From: Jeotgalibacillus marinus
GTDB taxonomy: Bacteria; Bacillota; Bacilli; Bacillales; Jeotgalibacillaceae
Direction: 5' to 3'
Assembly (NCBI RefSeq): GCF_040801915.1
Contig: NZ_JBFMIA010000002.1
Coordinates: 372,001-436,000 of the forward strand
DNA: 64,000 nt
Numbering within the stretch: position 1 is the first letter of the stretch; every line of letters begins with the position of its first letter. The notes under the pieces were generated by a model. That model was not told the DNA's origin and did no database searches. It saw only the letters and a program-made list of their open reading frames with translations. Shown here in pieces: positions 8,656 through 17,878 of the stretch. A program made the translations under genes and the position numbers.

Positions 8656-10176
8656 GTGAAAAAGAAACCTTTTTTAATTTCGGTGGTATCTTTTGCCTTT
8701 TTCAGTGTCCTTCTCTTAGTTGGGGTTCTCTTTGTTCAATTTAAAGTCCTCATTGTTGGTGATGGATTTCAATTTACGAATATTCAAGATGCTGTCGATG
8801 CGTCAAATCCAGGAGATATTATTTTAGTGACATCCTCCTTAAGTCCATACGAGGATGATGTGAACATCACAAACAAGAATCAACTGAAAATTATAGGATT
8901 AGGTAAACCTGTTTTAGATGGATCAACGCTTGCTCCTGGGACTAATGGAATAACGATTTCAAATTCATCTCGGATAAGAATACAAGGGTTAACGATACAA
9001 AAATACAGATTTAATGGTTTCACTGGTGGTGGTATTCTTGTAGAAAATTCTTCTAACAACAATCTCTTTGTAAAAAATAAACTGAGGGACAATGAAGGTG
9101 AAGGTTTTCTTGCATTTGAGTCTACGAGAAATACCTTGTTAAAAAATGAGGTGACCTCGAGCGGTGATCACGGGATACGATCAGATATTTCCCAGAATGA
9201 CGTTCTTATAGGAAATAAAAGTATTGAGAATGCCGCTTTTGGAATTTTAATAAACTCTCCGAATAGCTTGGGTATTGGAAATAAAGCGATTGGAAATGAA
9301 GGTGGCGGGATCGATGTTGAGGACAAAACAATTTTCATTGGAAATGAGCTTGTTGAAAATAGCGGTAATGACAATTTCGATGTAGATGGTGACCGTAATA
9401 TTCTAGTAGGAAATACGCTTGTTCGAAATATCGATGATGCTTTTAATTTAGATGGAAATTTCAACATTGTGATTGGAAACAAAGCAATAGAAAATACTGA
9501 AGCTGGTTTTATAATTGATGATAATCAACACAATAACGTTGTGATCGGAAATCAATCCATTAACAATTTACAGGATGGAATACTAGTAGATGATGAGGCT
9601 TTTGATAACATTGTGATGGGAAATGTGTTTATTGGAAATAAAGAAGATGGGATCAGTATAGGGGATCTGACCCATAATAACACGTTCAAAGGAAATACGG
9701 TGATTGGAAATGCAAGGGGCATTTTCATTCGAAATAATGACTCCACTTTTGACCAAGAAAATAACATTGTTAGAAATAAAATTGTTAGAAATGTAGGTGC
9801 AGGGGTTTTCTTTGAAGGCGCTACCGGCAACACCATTCAAAATAACAAAATTGATAAAAATGGAGTAGGAATTTCCCTTAGCCCACAGGCTCCAACTTTA
9901 GCCCAAAAAAATGTGATTACCAAAAATTCTATTGTACGAAACAAAGGTGATGGGATTATTTTTGAAGAAAGCATCGATAATACCATTCAAAAAAATAAGA
10001 TTAACGGTAATGAAGCGAACGGTATTTTACTAGATGTTAATTCCACCGACAACCGTGTCCTGTTCAATCGAGCATTCAAGAATGTCCTGATTGATATTCG
10101 AGATGATGACGATAATTTCTTCGAAGGAAACAAGTGCGGAACATCATTAGGTGGTAATGTGGATTGTCCGAATTAA
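8656..10176 (+). CDS. exported right-handed beta-helix protein (NosD-like)
   Basis: A GTG start gives 506 residues. Residues 1-28 form a signal peptide or membrane anchor. The rest is a run of about 15-17 short coils of the form G-N-x-x-x-x-N-x-x-x-G-I-x-x, for example IGNKAIENTEAGFII and VIGNQSINNLQDGILV. This is the parallel beta-helix (PbH1) repeat of NosD and periplasmic copper-binding proteins and of pectate-lyase-like folds. The opening GDGFQFTNIQDAVDASNPGDIIL is the usual cap of pectinesterase/NosD proteins. No gene for nitrous oxide reduction is nearby, so an envelope or spore-surface polysaccharide role is as likely. A terminator follows at once. Confidence 0.85.
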   Translation: MKKKPFLISVVSFAFFSVLLLVGVLFVQFKVLIVGDGFQFTNIQDAVDASNPGDIILVTSSLSPYEDDVNITNKNQLKIIGLGKPVLDGSTLAPGTNGITISNSSRIRIQGLTIQKYRFNGFTGGGILVENSSNNNLFVKNKLRDNEGEGFLAFESTRNTLLKNEVTSSGDHGIRSDISQNDVLIGNKSIENAAFGILINSPNSLGIGNKAIGNEGGGIDVEDKTIFIGNELVENSGNDNFDVDGDRNILVGNTLVRNIDDAFNLDGNFNIVIGNKAIENTEAGFIIDDNQHNNVVIGNQSINNLQDGILVDDEAFDNIVMGNVFIGNKEDGISIGDLTHNNTFKGNTVIGNARGIFIRNNDSTFDQENNIVRNKIVRNVGAGVFFEGATGNTIQNNKIDKNGVGISLSPQAPTLAQKNVITKNSIVRNKGDGIIFEESIDNTIQKNKINGNEANGILLDVNSTDNRVLFNRAFKNVLIDIRDDDDNFFEGNKCGTSLGGNVDCPN

Positions 10177-10197
10177 GAGCCAAACTTGGCTCTTTTT
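10176..10197 (+). terminator. terminator after the NosD-like gene
   Basis: AGAGCCA and TGGCTCT pair around a four-base loop and are followed by six Ts. The hairpin begins at the stop codon. Confidence 0.85.
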
Positions 10198-10309
10198 TGT
10201 GTGCTACGGGCAGTCGTGTGTTTTGTTACACAAAACGATCGAACTTACAATTTTTTCTCTATTTATACATTAATTTTGAAATTGAATTGTTCGGATTGTT
10301 CCCTAATAC

Positions 10310-10855
10310 TTATCCATTAAACCTTCCCATCAATACGGTATTATAGTAGTTCCCGTCAGATAGAATTTTGTCCTTTTTTAAAATACCTTCCACTTCAAAA
10401 CCATATTTTTTATAAAGCTCTATAGCTTTATCATTGGTTTCGAGAACATTCAAAGTTATTTTCTTAATTTCATTTGAGTCTGCCCAAAAAACTGATTCTT
10501 TTAAAAGGTTTTTTCCTATACCATATCCCCAATATTCTTTTAATACACAGACTCCAAATTCTACTTTATGAGAAGTTCTTTTTAAATTGTTACCTTCACA
10601 TCTTGAAAAACCTACAATTCTTTCATTAACTTCAACAACTAAAAATAGGTTACTAATACTCTCTGTATCATTTTTAATTATCTGTTTAAAACCTGATTCA
10701 TCTATGTAAGACTCGCCTTTTTCTCTATCTAAATTTTCTGTTTCGCCATCTATCTGTATTCTAACTTCAGATAAGTTTTTTGCATCTTTCTCTATTGCAC
10801 TCCTTACAATATATCGTAAATCGCTAATGTGAAATTCTTTTTGATTAACCCTCAT
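10310..10855 (-). CDS. GNAT family N-acetyltransferase
   Basis: The 181-residue product has the GNAT core: beta-4 FGVCVLKEYWGYGIGKNLL, where the acetyl-CoA pyrophosphate loop Q/R-x-x-G-x-G/A appears as YWGYGIG (near residue 124), and the later motif NDKAIELYKKYGFEVEG (near 152-168) typical of RimI-like enzymes. The substrate may be a protein N-terminus, amine or antibiotic. The AT-rich composition and single-gene setting next to a tail-spike-like gene suggest accessory DNA. Confidence 0.88.
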   Translation of the reverse strand: MRVNQKEFHISDLRYIVRSAIEKDAKNLSEVRIQIDGETENLDREKGESYIDESGFKQIIKNDTESISNLFLVVEVNERIVGFSRCEGNNLKRTSHKVEFGVCVLKEYWGYGIGKNLLKESVFWADSNEIKKITLNVLETNDKAIELYKKYGFEVEGILKKDKILSDGNYYNTVLMGRFNG

Positions 10856-10998
10856 TAATACCCTCCCTTATGCGGCAAACGTCCCTTTTAAGTGAATAAC
10901 AACATAGATAGACAAAAAATAGTTATTCGTACAAGCACTGTCAACTTTCTTTTCATATAATATAGTATATCTAAATATAAGAAGGGAGGTGAATAACT

Positions 10999-13362
10999 AT
11001 GACGAAACATGTCGTACCAACGGATATTAATTTACCATCGTTGGATATTAAAAGTAATACTTGGTCTTCTCAAAAGATTTCTTCTGCAATAAATAGCATC
11101 GTTGAAGCCGTTGTATCTGAAACAGACACATATCTAATCGAATTAGATAGATGGGGCATTTCCAATAACTTAACTAACGCGTTCGATACATCTACAGGTA
11201 TTAATAGTGCCATTCAGTGGGCATATGAAAACGGATATACGAATGTAATCTTCCCTAAGGGAGAATACTTGATTCATGAAGATATACCTATTCTCCCTCA
11301 GAGTAGAACGATTTATGACCTAAATGGGGCAAAATTTAGAATCCAAGACAATAAAATTGAAAAATATGCTATTTTTGAACCTACAGATACAGAATATACA
11401 ACGATAAAAAATGGTATTTTACAAGGTGATAGGTACTCTCACGATTATTATGAGGGGGCTGTACAGTGGAAAAGTAATACCGTTTATTCTATCGGTGACA
11501 AAGTTATTCCAGTAGGTCAAATAGGCGGAGAAACAACTCATGGTATAGCGCAATACTACTTCGAATGTACGTCTTCTGGCCTATCAAGCACAACAGAACC
11601 TATATGGGAATCAGAGCCTATAAAAGATGGGAATACCGTCAATGATGGTTCCGTTATTTGGACAGCTGTTCACAGTGGTACTCATGAATGGGGAGCCGGT
11701 ATAGAATTAAAAGGGTTGTGCAGATTTACAGTTATTGAAAACTGCGAGATTTATGAAACGACTGGTGATGGAATTATTACTAGTGGAGCTTATAATCAAA
11801 AAGGCGTTGTCTATAAAACTAATATTGTAGAAGGATTTATTAACACTGATACTGGTACTATAGAAACATCAGATGAGTGGATTAGAACCAATAGAAGTTA
11901 CAGTTTAACAGATTCACAAATTCAATCAAACGGTTATATTGCACTATATGGAAATGGTTACGGAAAATGGTACTTTGAAGTTAAACACTACAATGCTTAT
12001 TTTTATGACATTGATGGTAACTTTATTTCAGTGGAGGAAAACGTAATATGGAATACGCCAATATACTTTCCTAAAAATGCAGATCATGTATATTTTTCAA
12101 TCAATCAACCTATGCCCGACCTAGATTCAATAGAGGGTGACAGATTTGCAGAATTTAGAACACAATCGAATGTTGAATTTACTGTCATTCGCAACAATAA
12201 TATTCATCACACAAGAAGAACAGGAATGGCTCTGGGATATTGTAGACAAGTAATTGTTGAAAACAATGAGATCCATCATGTATCAGGGGCTGCTCCAGAA
12301 TGTGCCATTGATGTTGAAGATGGTAACTGGACAAATCAGCACTATCACTTTGAAAGAAACGTATGCCACCATAACGGGTTTTATGATTTAATTTTATTTT
12401 CTGGAGTGTACATTACAGTCAAAGATAACGTATTTAGTTCAACTTGTACAACAAATAATAATGTTCAGCATAGCTATTGGACAGGTAACAAATTCCTCCA
12501 AGATAGTCGCATGCTGGCTGCTGGTGAAATGATTATGAACGCTAACTATTTTTATGGCTCCTATCTCCAACTAACTAAAGGGAAAGAGAAGTTGATTTCA
12601 AATTGTATATTTGAAAATTCCTGGCTTGTACTAGACATTGATACTCCGTACACTTCTACTATTTCAAATTGTCGTTTTACCACAAATAATAATGCCAAGC
12701 TATTAAACATGTATTACAAAATTAGATTCCTAGGCGAAGCAGTCATTATGAAAGATTGTGTATTTACAGGGACAGATGAAATTTTAAGCCCTACTCATGT
12801 CATGAACGATGTTGGAAGCGGATACATTTTTGACGGAGTTATTTTCCATAAAACCAAGGGATTGGCGTTACCTAATGGAACATATGAAAACTGTAAATTC
12901 TTTGATTTAGAGGGAAATGTTTATAATCAAGGGCAAAGAGGTGAACTTGTTGTAAAGAATTGTATGTTTAAAAACCTAGCTACTAATGGTGGGTTAAAAA
13001 TTAAAAATGCAACCAATGTAAAAATAATTGATAATGAGTTTACTATTAGTGGAAAAAGCAGGTATGCTATTAAGATTGAGGACATAGATAATGGAATCAT
13101 TCAGGATAATCTTCTTCAAGGTAATGATATGAACTATTATGCCGTATCTCCATTGATTGATGTACCCTCAAGTTTTAATGGGACTAGACTTGTTATTGCT
13201 AGAAATACTTTCAGTACTAATCACCAAACACTAATGGCAATTAAAACGATTGATGCTGTGTCAGTTAATCCTATTATCATTAATGATAATGAAATGGATG
13301 ATTGTACCCTGAATTTACGTCCATCTGATCATGAAGTAGATTCATATTACTATCCAAACTAA
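10999..13362 (+). CDS. large right-handed beta-helix protein, phage tail-spike-like
   Basis: The 787-residue protein has no signal peptide. An N-terminal segment with predicted helix (residues 1-60) leads to GINSAIQWAYENGYTNVIFP near 70-90, the Pectate_lyase_3 opening seen in phage tail spikes and polysaccharide lyases. Residues about 153-235 contain a module with NTVYSIGDKV, YYFECTSSGLS, TEPIW and NDGSVIWTAV, which matches a small carbohydrate-binding-like module common in phage fibres. The rest is irregular beta-helix coils (VIENCEIYETTGDGI, VIVENNEIHHVSGAA). GGGAGGTG lies before the ATG. No other phage structural gene is nearby, so it may be a domesticated polysaccharide depolymerase; secretion without a signal is unexplained. 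Confidence 0.8.
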   Translation: MTKHVVPTDINLPSLDIKSNTWSSQKISSAINSIVEAVVSETDTYLIELDRWGISNNLTNAFDTSTGINSAIQWAYENGYTNVIFPKGEYLIHEDIPILPQSRTIYDLNGAKFRIQDNKIEKYAIFEPTDTEYTTIKNGILQGDRYSHDYYEGAVQWKSNTVYSIGDKVIPVGQIGGETTHGIAQYYFECTSSGLSSTTEPIWESEPIKDGNTVNDGSVIWTAVHSGTHEWGAGIELKGLCRFTVIENCEIYETTGDGIITSGAYNQKGVVYKTNIVEGFINTDTGTIETSDEWIRTNRSYSLTDSQIQSNGYIALYGNGYGKWYFEVKHYNAYFYDIDGNFISVEENVIWNTPIYFPKNADHVYFSINQPMPDLDSIEGDRFAEFRTQSNVEFTVIRNNNIHHTRRTGMALGYCRQVIVENNEIHHVSGAAPECAIDVEDGNWTNQHYHFERNVCHHNGFYDLILFSGVYITVKDNVFSSTCTTNNNVQHSYWTGNKFLQDSRMLAAGEMIMNANYFYGSYLQLTKGKEKLISNCIFENSWLVLDIDTPYTSTISNCRFTTNNNAKLLNMYYKIRFLGEAVIMKDCVFTGTDEILSPTHVMNDVGSGYIFDGVIFHKTKGLALPNGTYENCKFFDLEGNVYNQGQRGELVVKNCMFKNLATNGGLKIKNATNVKIIDNEFTISGKSRYAIKIEDIDNGIIQDNLLQGNDMNYYAVSPLIDVPSSFNGTRLVIARNTFSTNHQTLMAIKTIDAVSVNPIIINDNEMDDCTLNLRPSDHEVDSYYYPN

Positions 13363-13364
13363 TT

Positions 13365-13407
13365 AAAAACAAAGGAAGTGGATAATTCCCCTTAGTCCTT
13401 TGTTTTT
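13365..13407 (+). terminator. terminator after the tail-spike-like gene
   Basis: AAAAACAAAGGA pairs perfectly with TCCTTTGTTTTT around a 19-base loop, three bases after the stop codon. Confidence 0.85.
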
Positions 13408-13495
13408 GACTGTAAGCGAGATACACTGAAAATCCTTCAATGGAACATAATGGTTTTGGCTTTATTACCTTCGATTAGAACGTGGAACGTTTTAC

Positions 13496-13545
13496 AAAAA
13501 AACCTTATTTGATACGGTTCACATTAGTGTAGCTAAATAAGGTTT
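13496..13545. other. third rlmH-end-like attachment site (degenerate)
   Basis: TGATACGGTTCAC (13510-13522) is identical to part of the rlmH-end copy at 14866-14878 and is preceded by the same AAAAAACC. About five bases in between are missing compared with the other copies. Like the 14.85-kb copy it lies in an inverted repeat (AAACCTTATTT at 13500-13510 and AAATAAGGTTT at 13535-13545). I read it as a possible outer attachment site of a second small cassette carrying the RDD gene. Confidence 0.4.
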
Positions 13546-13552
13546 ACAGTAA

Positions 13553-13617
13553 AAAAGTGCCTGTCATTTTCGAATTCTATAATGGTAAGACAATTTCGTT
13601 TTATAACAGGCACTTTT
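13553..13617. repeat. long-loop inverted repeat
   Basis: AAAAGTGCCTGT (13553-13564) and ACAGGCACTTTT (13606-13617) are perfect inverted arms around 41 AT-rich bases. It could be a terminator for either direction or a miniature element. It stands directly beside the degenerate attachment-like site. Confidence 0.55.
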
Positions 13618-14127
13618 AAAATTCAAACTTAATTAAAGTTGTACGGTTATTCTATTATTACTTTTATTTAGGAAGTGTTTGCGTCTATTTTGACTAAACC
13701 CCAACTTTATATTCTGACATTTTCGAAGGAGTTACTTTTTTTCTTTTACAATAAAGCAAGCCAATGGATTTGGCACTAATTTGGTATCTTCCTTTCATAT
13801 TATTGAATAATGCCACAACTTTTCTCCTTATTTTAAATCCAGTATGCAAACTGACAGATGTTGACACAACAAACTCTTCTAATCCTTCATCTCTTTTCAT
13901 ACATTTTGAAGACGAGAGACATCCTTCATTCCAAAAAACAATATAAATCCTATTTTTCCAAAACATTCATTTTTTTCTTGATGGCATTTAGTTTCTATGG
14001 GATGATAGAGTTCGATTCACGTAATAACAAAGGTATATTTTGTCTCATCCCCTTTCAAAGCTTTTGGATAAAGCGGTAGGGTCTGATATTTCATATAAGA
14101 AAGTACATACAGAAGGGAAGTGAGTAC
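13618..14127. other. intergenic stretch with one doubtful reading frame
   Basis: The stretch is AT-rich. A leftward frame of 90 codons (13694-13966) encodes a basic product with the segments GCLSSSKCMKRDEG and YCKRKKVTPSK, but I see no ribosome site and no family resemblance, so I do not call it a gene. Nothing else is recognisable before the RDD gene. Confidence 0.4.
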
Positions 14128-14766
14128 ATGGTTCGGAATCCAGCAGGTTTTTGGATTCGAATAGGCGCACACCTCATTGAGTCTATTATGTTTATCGCGT
14201 TGTATTTTATTTTTGGTATTATTTCGTTTGGATTTATTCTGGGTATTTTCGATGTGATTGGATTTTTATACCCGCTGTTACTTCCGGTCTTATGGGGCGG
14301 ATACACGATCGGAAAATACGCGTGTCAGATACGCATAGTGAAAGTAAATGGAGAAAATGTGACCCTTTGGACCATGATTAAACGTCATATTTTTGGCACC
14401 CTAATATATGGAGGGCCATTTCTTTTTGCTTTAATCATTTCAATTTTAATCTTGTGGGGGAATATTGAAGAGTTCAACTCTTGGACTTTCGAGGGATATA
14501 TAGAACAAATCGACGAACAAATCGGTGTCGATAGTGATTCTGCTTTGATTGCTCTTTTGCTGCTCTTTTTTGGTGTGCTTGGGTCATTTGCGGTCGCGTT
14601 AATTAGCGCAATTATGGTTGGAGCGCGCAAAGATAAACGCTCAATTCACGACTTGGTCGCTGGAACTTACGTGACCTATGACCCACCAGGTGAACCTACA
14701 GAACCAACAGGACCCGCCCCATCGATGGAATACACCGAGACCATTCAACCATCCGATAAATCATAG
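14128..14766 (+). CDS. RDD family membrane protein
   Basis: The 212-residue protein has the RDD layout: GFWIRIGAHLIESI at the start of the first helix (R-x-x-A-x-x-x-D replaced by R-x-G-A-H-L-x-E), GYTIGKYACQIRIVKVNG at the end of the second, and KRSIHDLVAGTYVTYD near the C-terminus (D-x-x-A-x-T). Three to four TM helices are visible. Members are linked to ion homeostasis in alkaliphiles and halophiles, some as Na+/H+ antiporters; that role here is only a suggestion. The gene lies alone between two attachment-like sequences at 13.5 and 14.85 kb. Confidence 0.85.
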   Translation: MVRNPAGFWIRIGAHLIESIMFIALYFIFGIISFGFILGIFDVIGFLYPLLLPVLWGGYTIGKYACQIRIVKVNGENVTLWTMIKRHIFGTLIYGGPFLFALIISILILWGNIEEFNSWTFEGYIEQIDEQIGVDSDSALIALLLLFFGVLGSFAVALISAIMVGARKDKRSIHDLVAGTYVTYDPPGEPTEPTGPAPSMEYTETIQPSDKS

Positions 14767-14768
14767 TA

Positions 14769-14819
14769 AAAACCCCTCACTTTCATTTGGCCAGAAGGTC
14801 GAAAGAAGCGGGGGTTTCT
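14769..14819 (+). terminator. terminator after the RDD gene
   Basis: AAACCCC with CACTTTC pairs with GAAAG and GGGGGTTT, followed by CTTT. It starts three bases after the stop codon. Confidence 0.65.
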
Positions 14820-14846
14820 TTACGGGGAAAGGGCCCCATGAAGAAG

Positions 14847-14904
14847 AAAAAACCGCACTTACTTATGATACGGTTCACCGTATTGGGTGTAAGTGCGGTT
14901 TTTT
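14847..14904. other. duplicate of the rlmH 3' end in a cruciform: candidate att site
   Basis: Positions 14847-14879 match 25679-25711, the last codons and following bases of rlmH, at 31 of 33 positions; the shared core reads ACTTATGRTACGGTTCACC on this strand. At this copy the sequence is part of a perfect palindrome: AACCGCACTTAC pairs with GTAAGTGCGGTT (outer arms 14847-14862 and 14889-14904) and ATACGG with CCGTAT (inner arms). No rlmH coding sequence continues past the repeat. This is what the far end of an element inserted in rlmH should look like. Confidence 0.75.
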
Positions 14905-15070
14905 ATAACTTTTATTTTATTCTACTCATAAGATATACTTATGATGCTCCAAGGAAGTACCAGGCTATGTTCAACCCTACCGAATCTGCTCAAATTATTC
15001 TAATTAACTCATTTAGTTGGTAGTTACATTTACAAAAAAAATTAACTAGAAAATACGGGGGATGAATAAT

Positions 15071-16066
15071 ATGGCTAAACCATTGCACCTAATTCTTAAG
15101 TTTCCAAATAAGTTACTTGATGTTGGTGGTAAAGAAACCAATACAATCATAGAACATAAACAGTTATGTGAGTCATAAAACAGATTGATATGGGGACAAG
15201 GCTCACAAAGAAAATCAAGTGGTGTTGCTGAAAATAACAGGGAAATAATTAAGAAACAGATAAAAAAAGATATTAATACATATACTTTCTTTTTAGCTAA
15301 CAACAACAATCAGAGAGAATTGTACGTTGGCAAAATGGTTAACATCTATGATAAGGGAGAAATATCTGCTGATAGTCCTTTAACAAATTTTATTCCTAGC
15401 TATTATGCTTCAAGAGTTGGTACTTCTGCTGATGACAATAATTTATTTGTGGATGTTACTACCTTCTTTAAAGTAGACTCCAACTATTTAGACAATATCA
15501 AACTTATGAGTAACGGAAAAGAGATACTTTCAATTAAAAATTCTAGCTCTGTTTTCTTAGTAAATATTGATGAAAAACTGGAAAAATTATTAATTGAAAT
15601 TCTTAGCAACTCAGAGACAAACTTTCAATATCAGGCAGAACAAGAGAATGTGCCTGATGATGTAACAGTAGAAGACATACCTAAAAATAAACCATCAATA
15701 ACATTAGGAAATGGTACTAGCTCATATAAAAGGGACTCAAGAATATCCAAGACAGCAATTGTTACAGCAAAATATAAATGTGAAATTGATGCTATCCATA
15801 AGGACTTTATTTCAAGAGTCACAGGCAAAAACTATGTTGAGGCACATCATCTGATTCCAGTAGAATATCAAGATGATTTTACTAACAGCATTGATGTAGA
15901 GGCAAATATAGTTTCTTTATGTGTAGGCTGTCATAAAAAACTACACCATGCTACATCCACAGACATAAAGTCATTAATTGAAAAATTATATAATAGTAGA
16001 ATTAAAAGGCTAAAAGACTGTGACATTGAGCTAACTAAGGCTAAATTACTAAGCTACTATAAATAA
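15071..16066 (+). pseudogene. HNH endonuclease, interrupted by an in-frame TAA
   Basis: One frame runs from an ATG at 15071 (GGGGG ribosome site) to 16066 and is broken only by TAA at 15176-15178. The part before the stop (LHLILKFPNKLLD, TIIEHKQLCES) and after it (IWGQGSQRK, ELYVGKMVNIYDKG) reads as one sensor-like N-terminal domain. The C-terminal HNH nuclease has EAHHLIPVEY and, later, LCVGCHKKLHHA, with the metal-binding His and Cys. Such proteins often are type IV modification-dependent restriction enzymes. The HNH part could still be made from a TTG at 15185, but without the first third of the sensor domain. Confidence 0.75.
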
Positions 16067-16187
16067 AACATACTCTAACTAAAATAATAAAAGTAGCTTC
16101 TACTGTTAGTTGAATAATGTTTAACCTTTCTTCGACAACTGGAAAAGTGAACCTACCAGCACCAAGAAAAAACGAAGGAAGGACACT

Positions 16188-16295
16188 TTGTCGGAATCGT
16201 TGAAAGAATCTCAAGAGACACGAAAACAGATTGCTGTGGCTGCTGAGGAAAAAAAGGGTGGTTTTTGGTCGAGGTTGTTTGGTGGGAAATCTTAA
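16188..16295 (+). pseudogene. C-terminal remnant of a DUF3967-like plasmid/phage protein
   Basis: A 35-codon frame reads LSESLKESQETRKQIAVAAE and ends EKKGGFWSRLFGGKS. It resembles the C-terminus of DUF3967 proteins with a MerR-type N-terminus found on Bacillus plasmids and phages (R-E-x-x-E-x-x-K-x-I, then K-x-F-x-x-R-L-F-G-K). Nothing of the rest is present. The remaining bases from 16296 to 16525 have no open frame that I can support; the string CCAGCACCAA occurs at both about 16157 and 16455. Confidence 0.5.
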
Positions 16296-16525
16296 AATTT
16301 TAGGAGTGTTTACATGTTTGGAGGGTTAAACAATTTACGCTTTGGATGAGAGCGGAGGTAGAAATATCAGAAGAAAGAAAAAGAGCCTATGTTGCGCTAA
16401 CAACAAAGGCTCCGGTTGAAAAATAACCACATAGGAAAAGTAAGTATATCAACCAGCACCAAAGAAAACAATGCAGCTGACCACATTGCGGTTGGTTGCA
16501 TACATAATGAAACGGAGGATTAAAA

Positions 16526-17878
16526 ATGAAAGCGTTTTCTAAGATTATTCTAAGTATGATCATGTTTATTGGTGTGGTTGCTCCATATCAAGCGTCTGCA
16601 TCTACACAGGATATGGAGGACATACAAGGAACTTCCAATCATTCCTACTCTGACGGAAGTAATCCCTCCGTAACCACACTTGATAATGGTCATATTTTAA
16701 ACGTGTATGAAGATCAAACAAGCGATGATCTATTGTATCGATTAGGTCAATAAATAGACAATGATATCGATTGGTATAGTGATCCGATTAAATACGGGAC
16801 AGGAGGAGCAAGTCCAACTGTAACTGTACTTGATAATGGAGATATAATAGAAATGCATGAAAATATATCGAATGATTATTTTACTTATAATTTAGGTCGT
16901 TATGAAGATGGAGAAATTGATTGGTATAGTGTAAATAATTCATATCATTCTAATGGTGAAAAACCATCTATTGTTGCGCTGGATGATGGAGTGGTATTAA
17001 CGGTATATATATCAGATACCACAGACCGTCTTACCTATAATTTAGATGAATACAAAGATGGTAGACTTACTGCGATAAGTAGCGTAAGTAGTAATCCACA
17101 TGAAGAGATGGCAGTTAATCGATCTGTGACCGTTATGGATGATGGGGGAATATTAATCTCTCAAGAAAGTGCTTCGGGTGAACTCTATTATGTAGTAGGA
17201 ACTTACAATGGCGGAAGAACACTTGAATGGTTTGATCGGTCATGGACGAAATACGCTGATGGGAATAATCCTTCATTGACGGTTCTTGATGACGGTCAAC
17301 TAGTAAACGTGTACGAAGATCAAACGAGTAATAATATCTATTATCAATTAGGAGAGTTTGAAGAGGGTGTTATAAATTGGTCTGATAAACCGATTCACTA
17401 TAGCGTGGGTGAAAACCCTTCTGTAACGGTTCTTGATAATGGACATATAGCAGCAGTAAGAGAAGAGGATGGACTTCTTTATTATGACGTAGGTGAATAT
17501 ACTGACGGAAAAATTGATTGGAATATTGAAATACCAATTGAAATCCCAGAATTAAAATACTTAAATATTGACGAAGTAGATCCAGACAATAATTATGCTT
17601 GGGGAGAAGATTCTGCAATAACGGTACTACAAAATGGATTAGTATTAGCTGTTAAAGACCGTTTGGGTGATTTAGGTTTTCAATTAGGAGAGTATCTTGA
17701 TGGTAAGATGTATTGGACAAGACCTGTTGATTTTGAAAAAGGTCATAATCCTTCCTTAACAACTTCATGGGACGGTACTGTGATAGTTACTTACCATCAA
17801 ACTGGTTTTCCACAGCATCGACTATATTACCAAACTGTTAGAGTGCCAAATGTCGGTGAAATCTCCGCACTTTTTTAA
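16526..17878 (+). pseudogene. secreted beta-propeller-like repeat protein, interrupted by TAA
   Basis: A start at 16526 with CGGAGGA upstream gives a clear signal peptide (AFSKIILSMIMFIGVVAPYQ then ASA). The frame is closed by TAA at 16751-16753 and continues in the same frame to 17878. The stop falls where the repeats have a tyrosine (LGQ-stop-ID versus LGRYEDGEID), so a Tyr codon was probably lost. About eight units of 55-65 residues share N-P-S-V-T-V-L-D-N-G-H and Y-x-L-G-E-Y-x-D-G-x-I-D-W, like a lectin or sialidase-type propeller. From the ATG at 16853 a 341-residue product without signal peptide could be made. Its 3' end overlaps the convergent UPF0489-like frame by 41 bases. Confidence 0.7.

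Noticed and set aside
9168..9840. Several long antisense frames in the NosD-like gene
   Set aside because: They are shadows of a repetitive, biased coding sequence; the sense frame has a signal peptide and regular repeats.
10999..13362. Prophage
   Set aside because: One tail-spike-like gene without terminase, capsid, portal, integrase or lysis genes does not make a prophage.
13694..13966. 90-residue hypothetical gene on the - strand
   Set aside because: No ribosome site, no recognisable motif, and it lies in AT-rich DNA between repeats.
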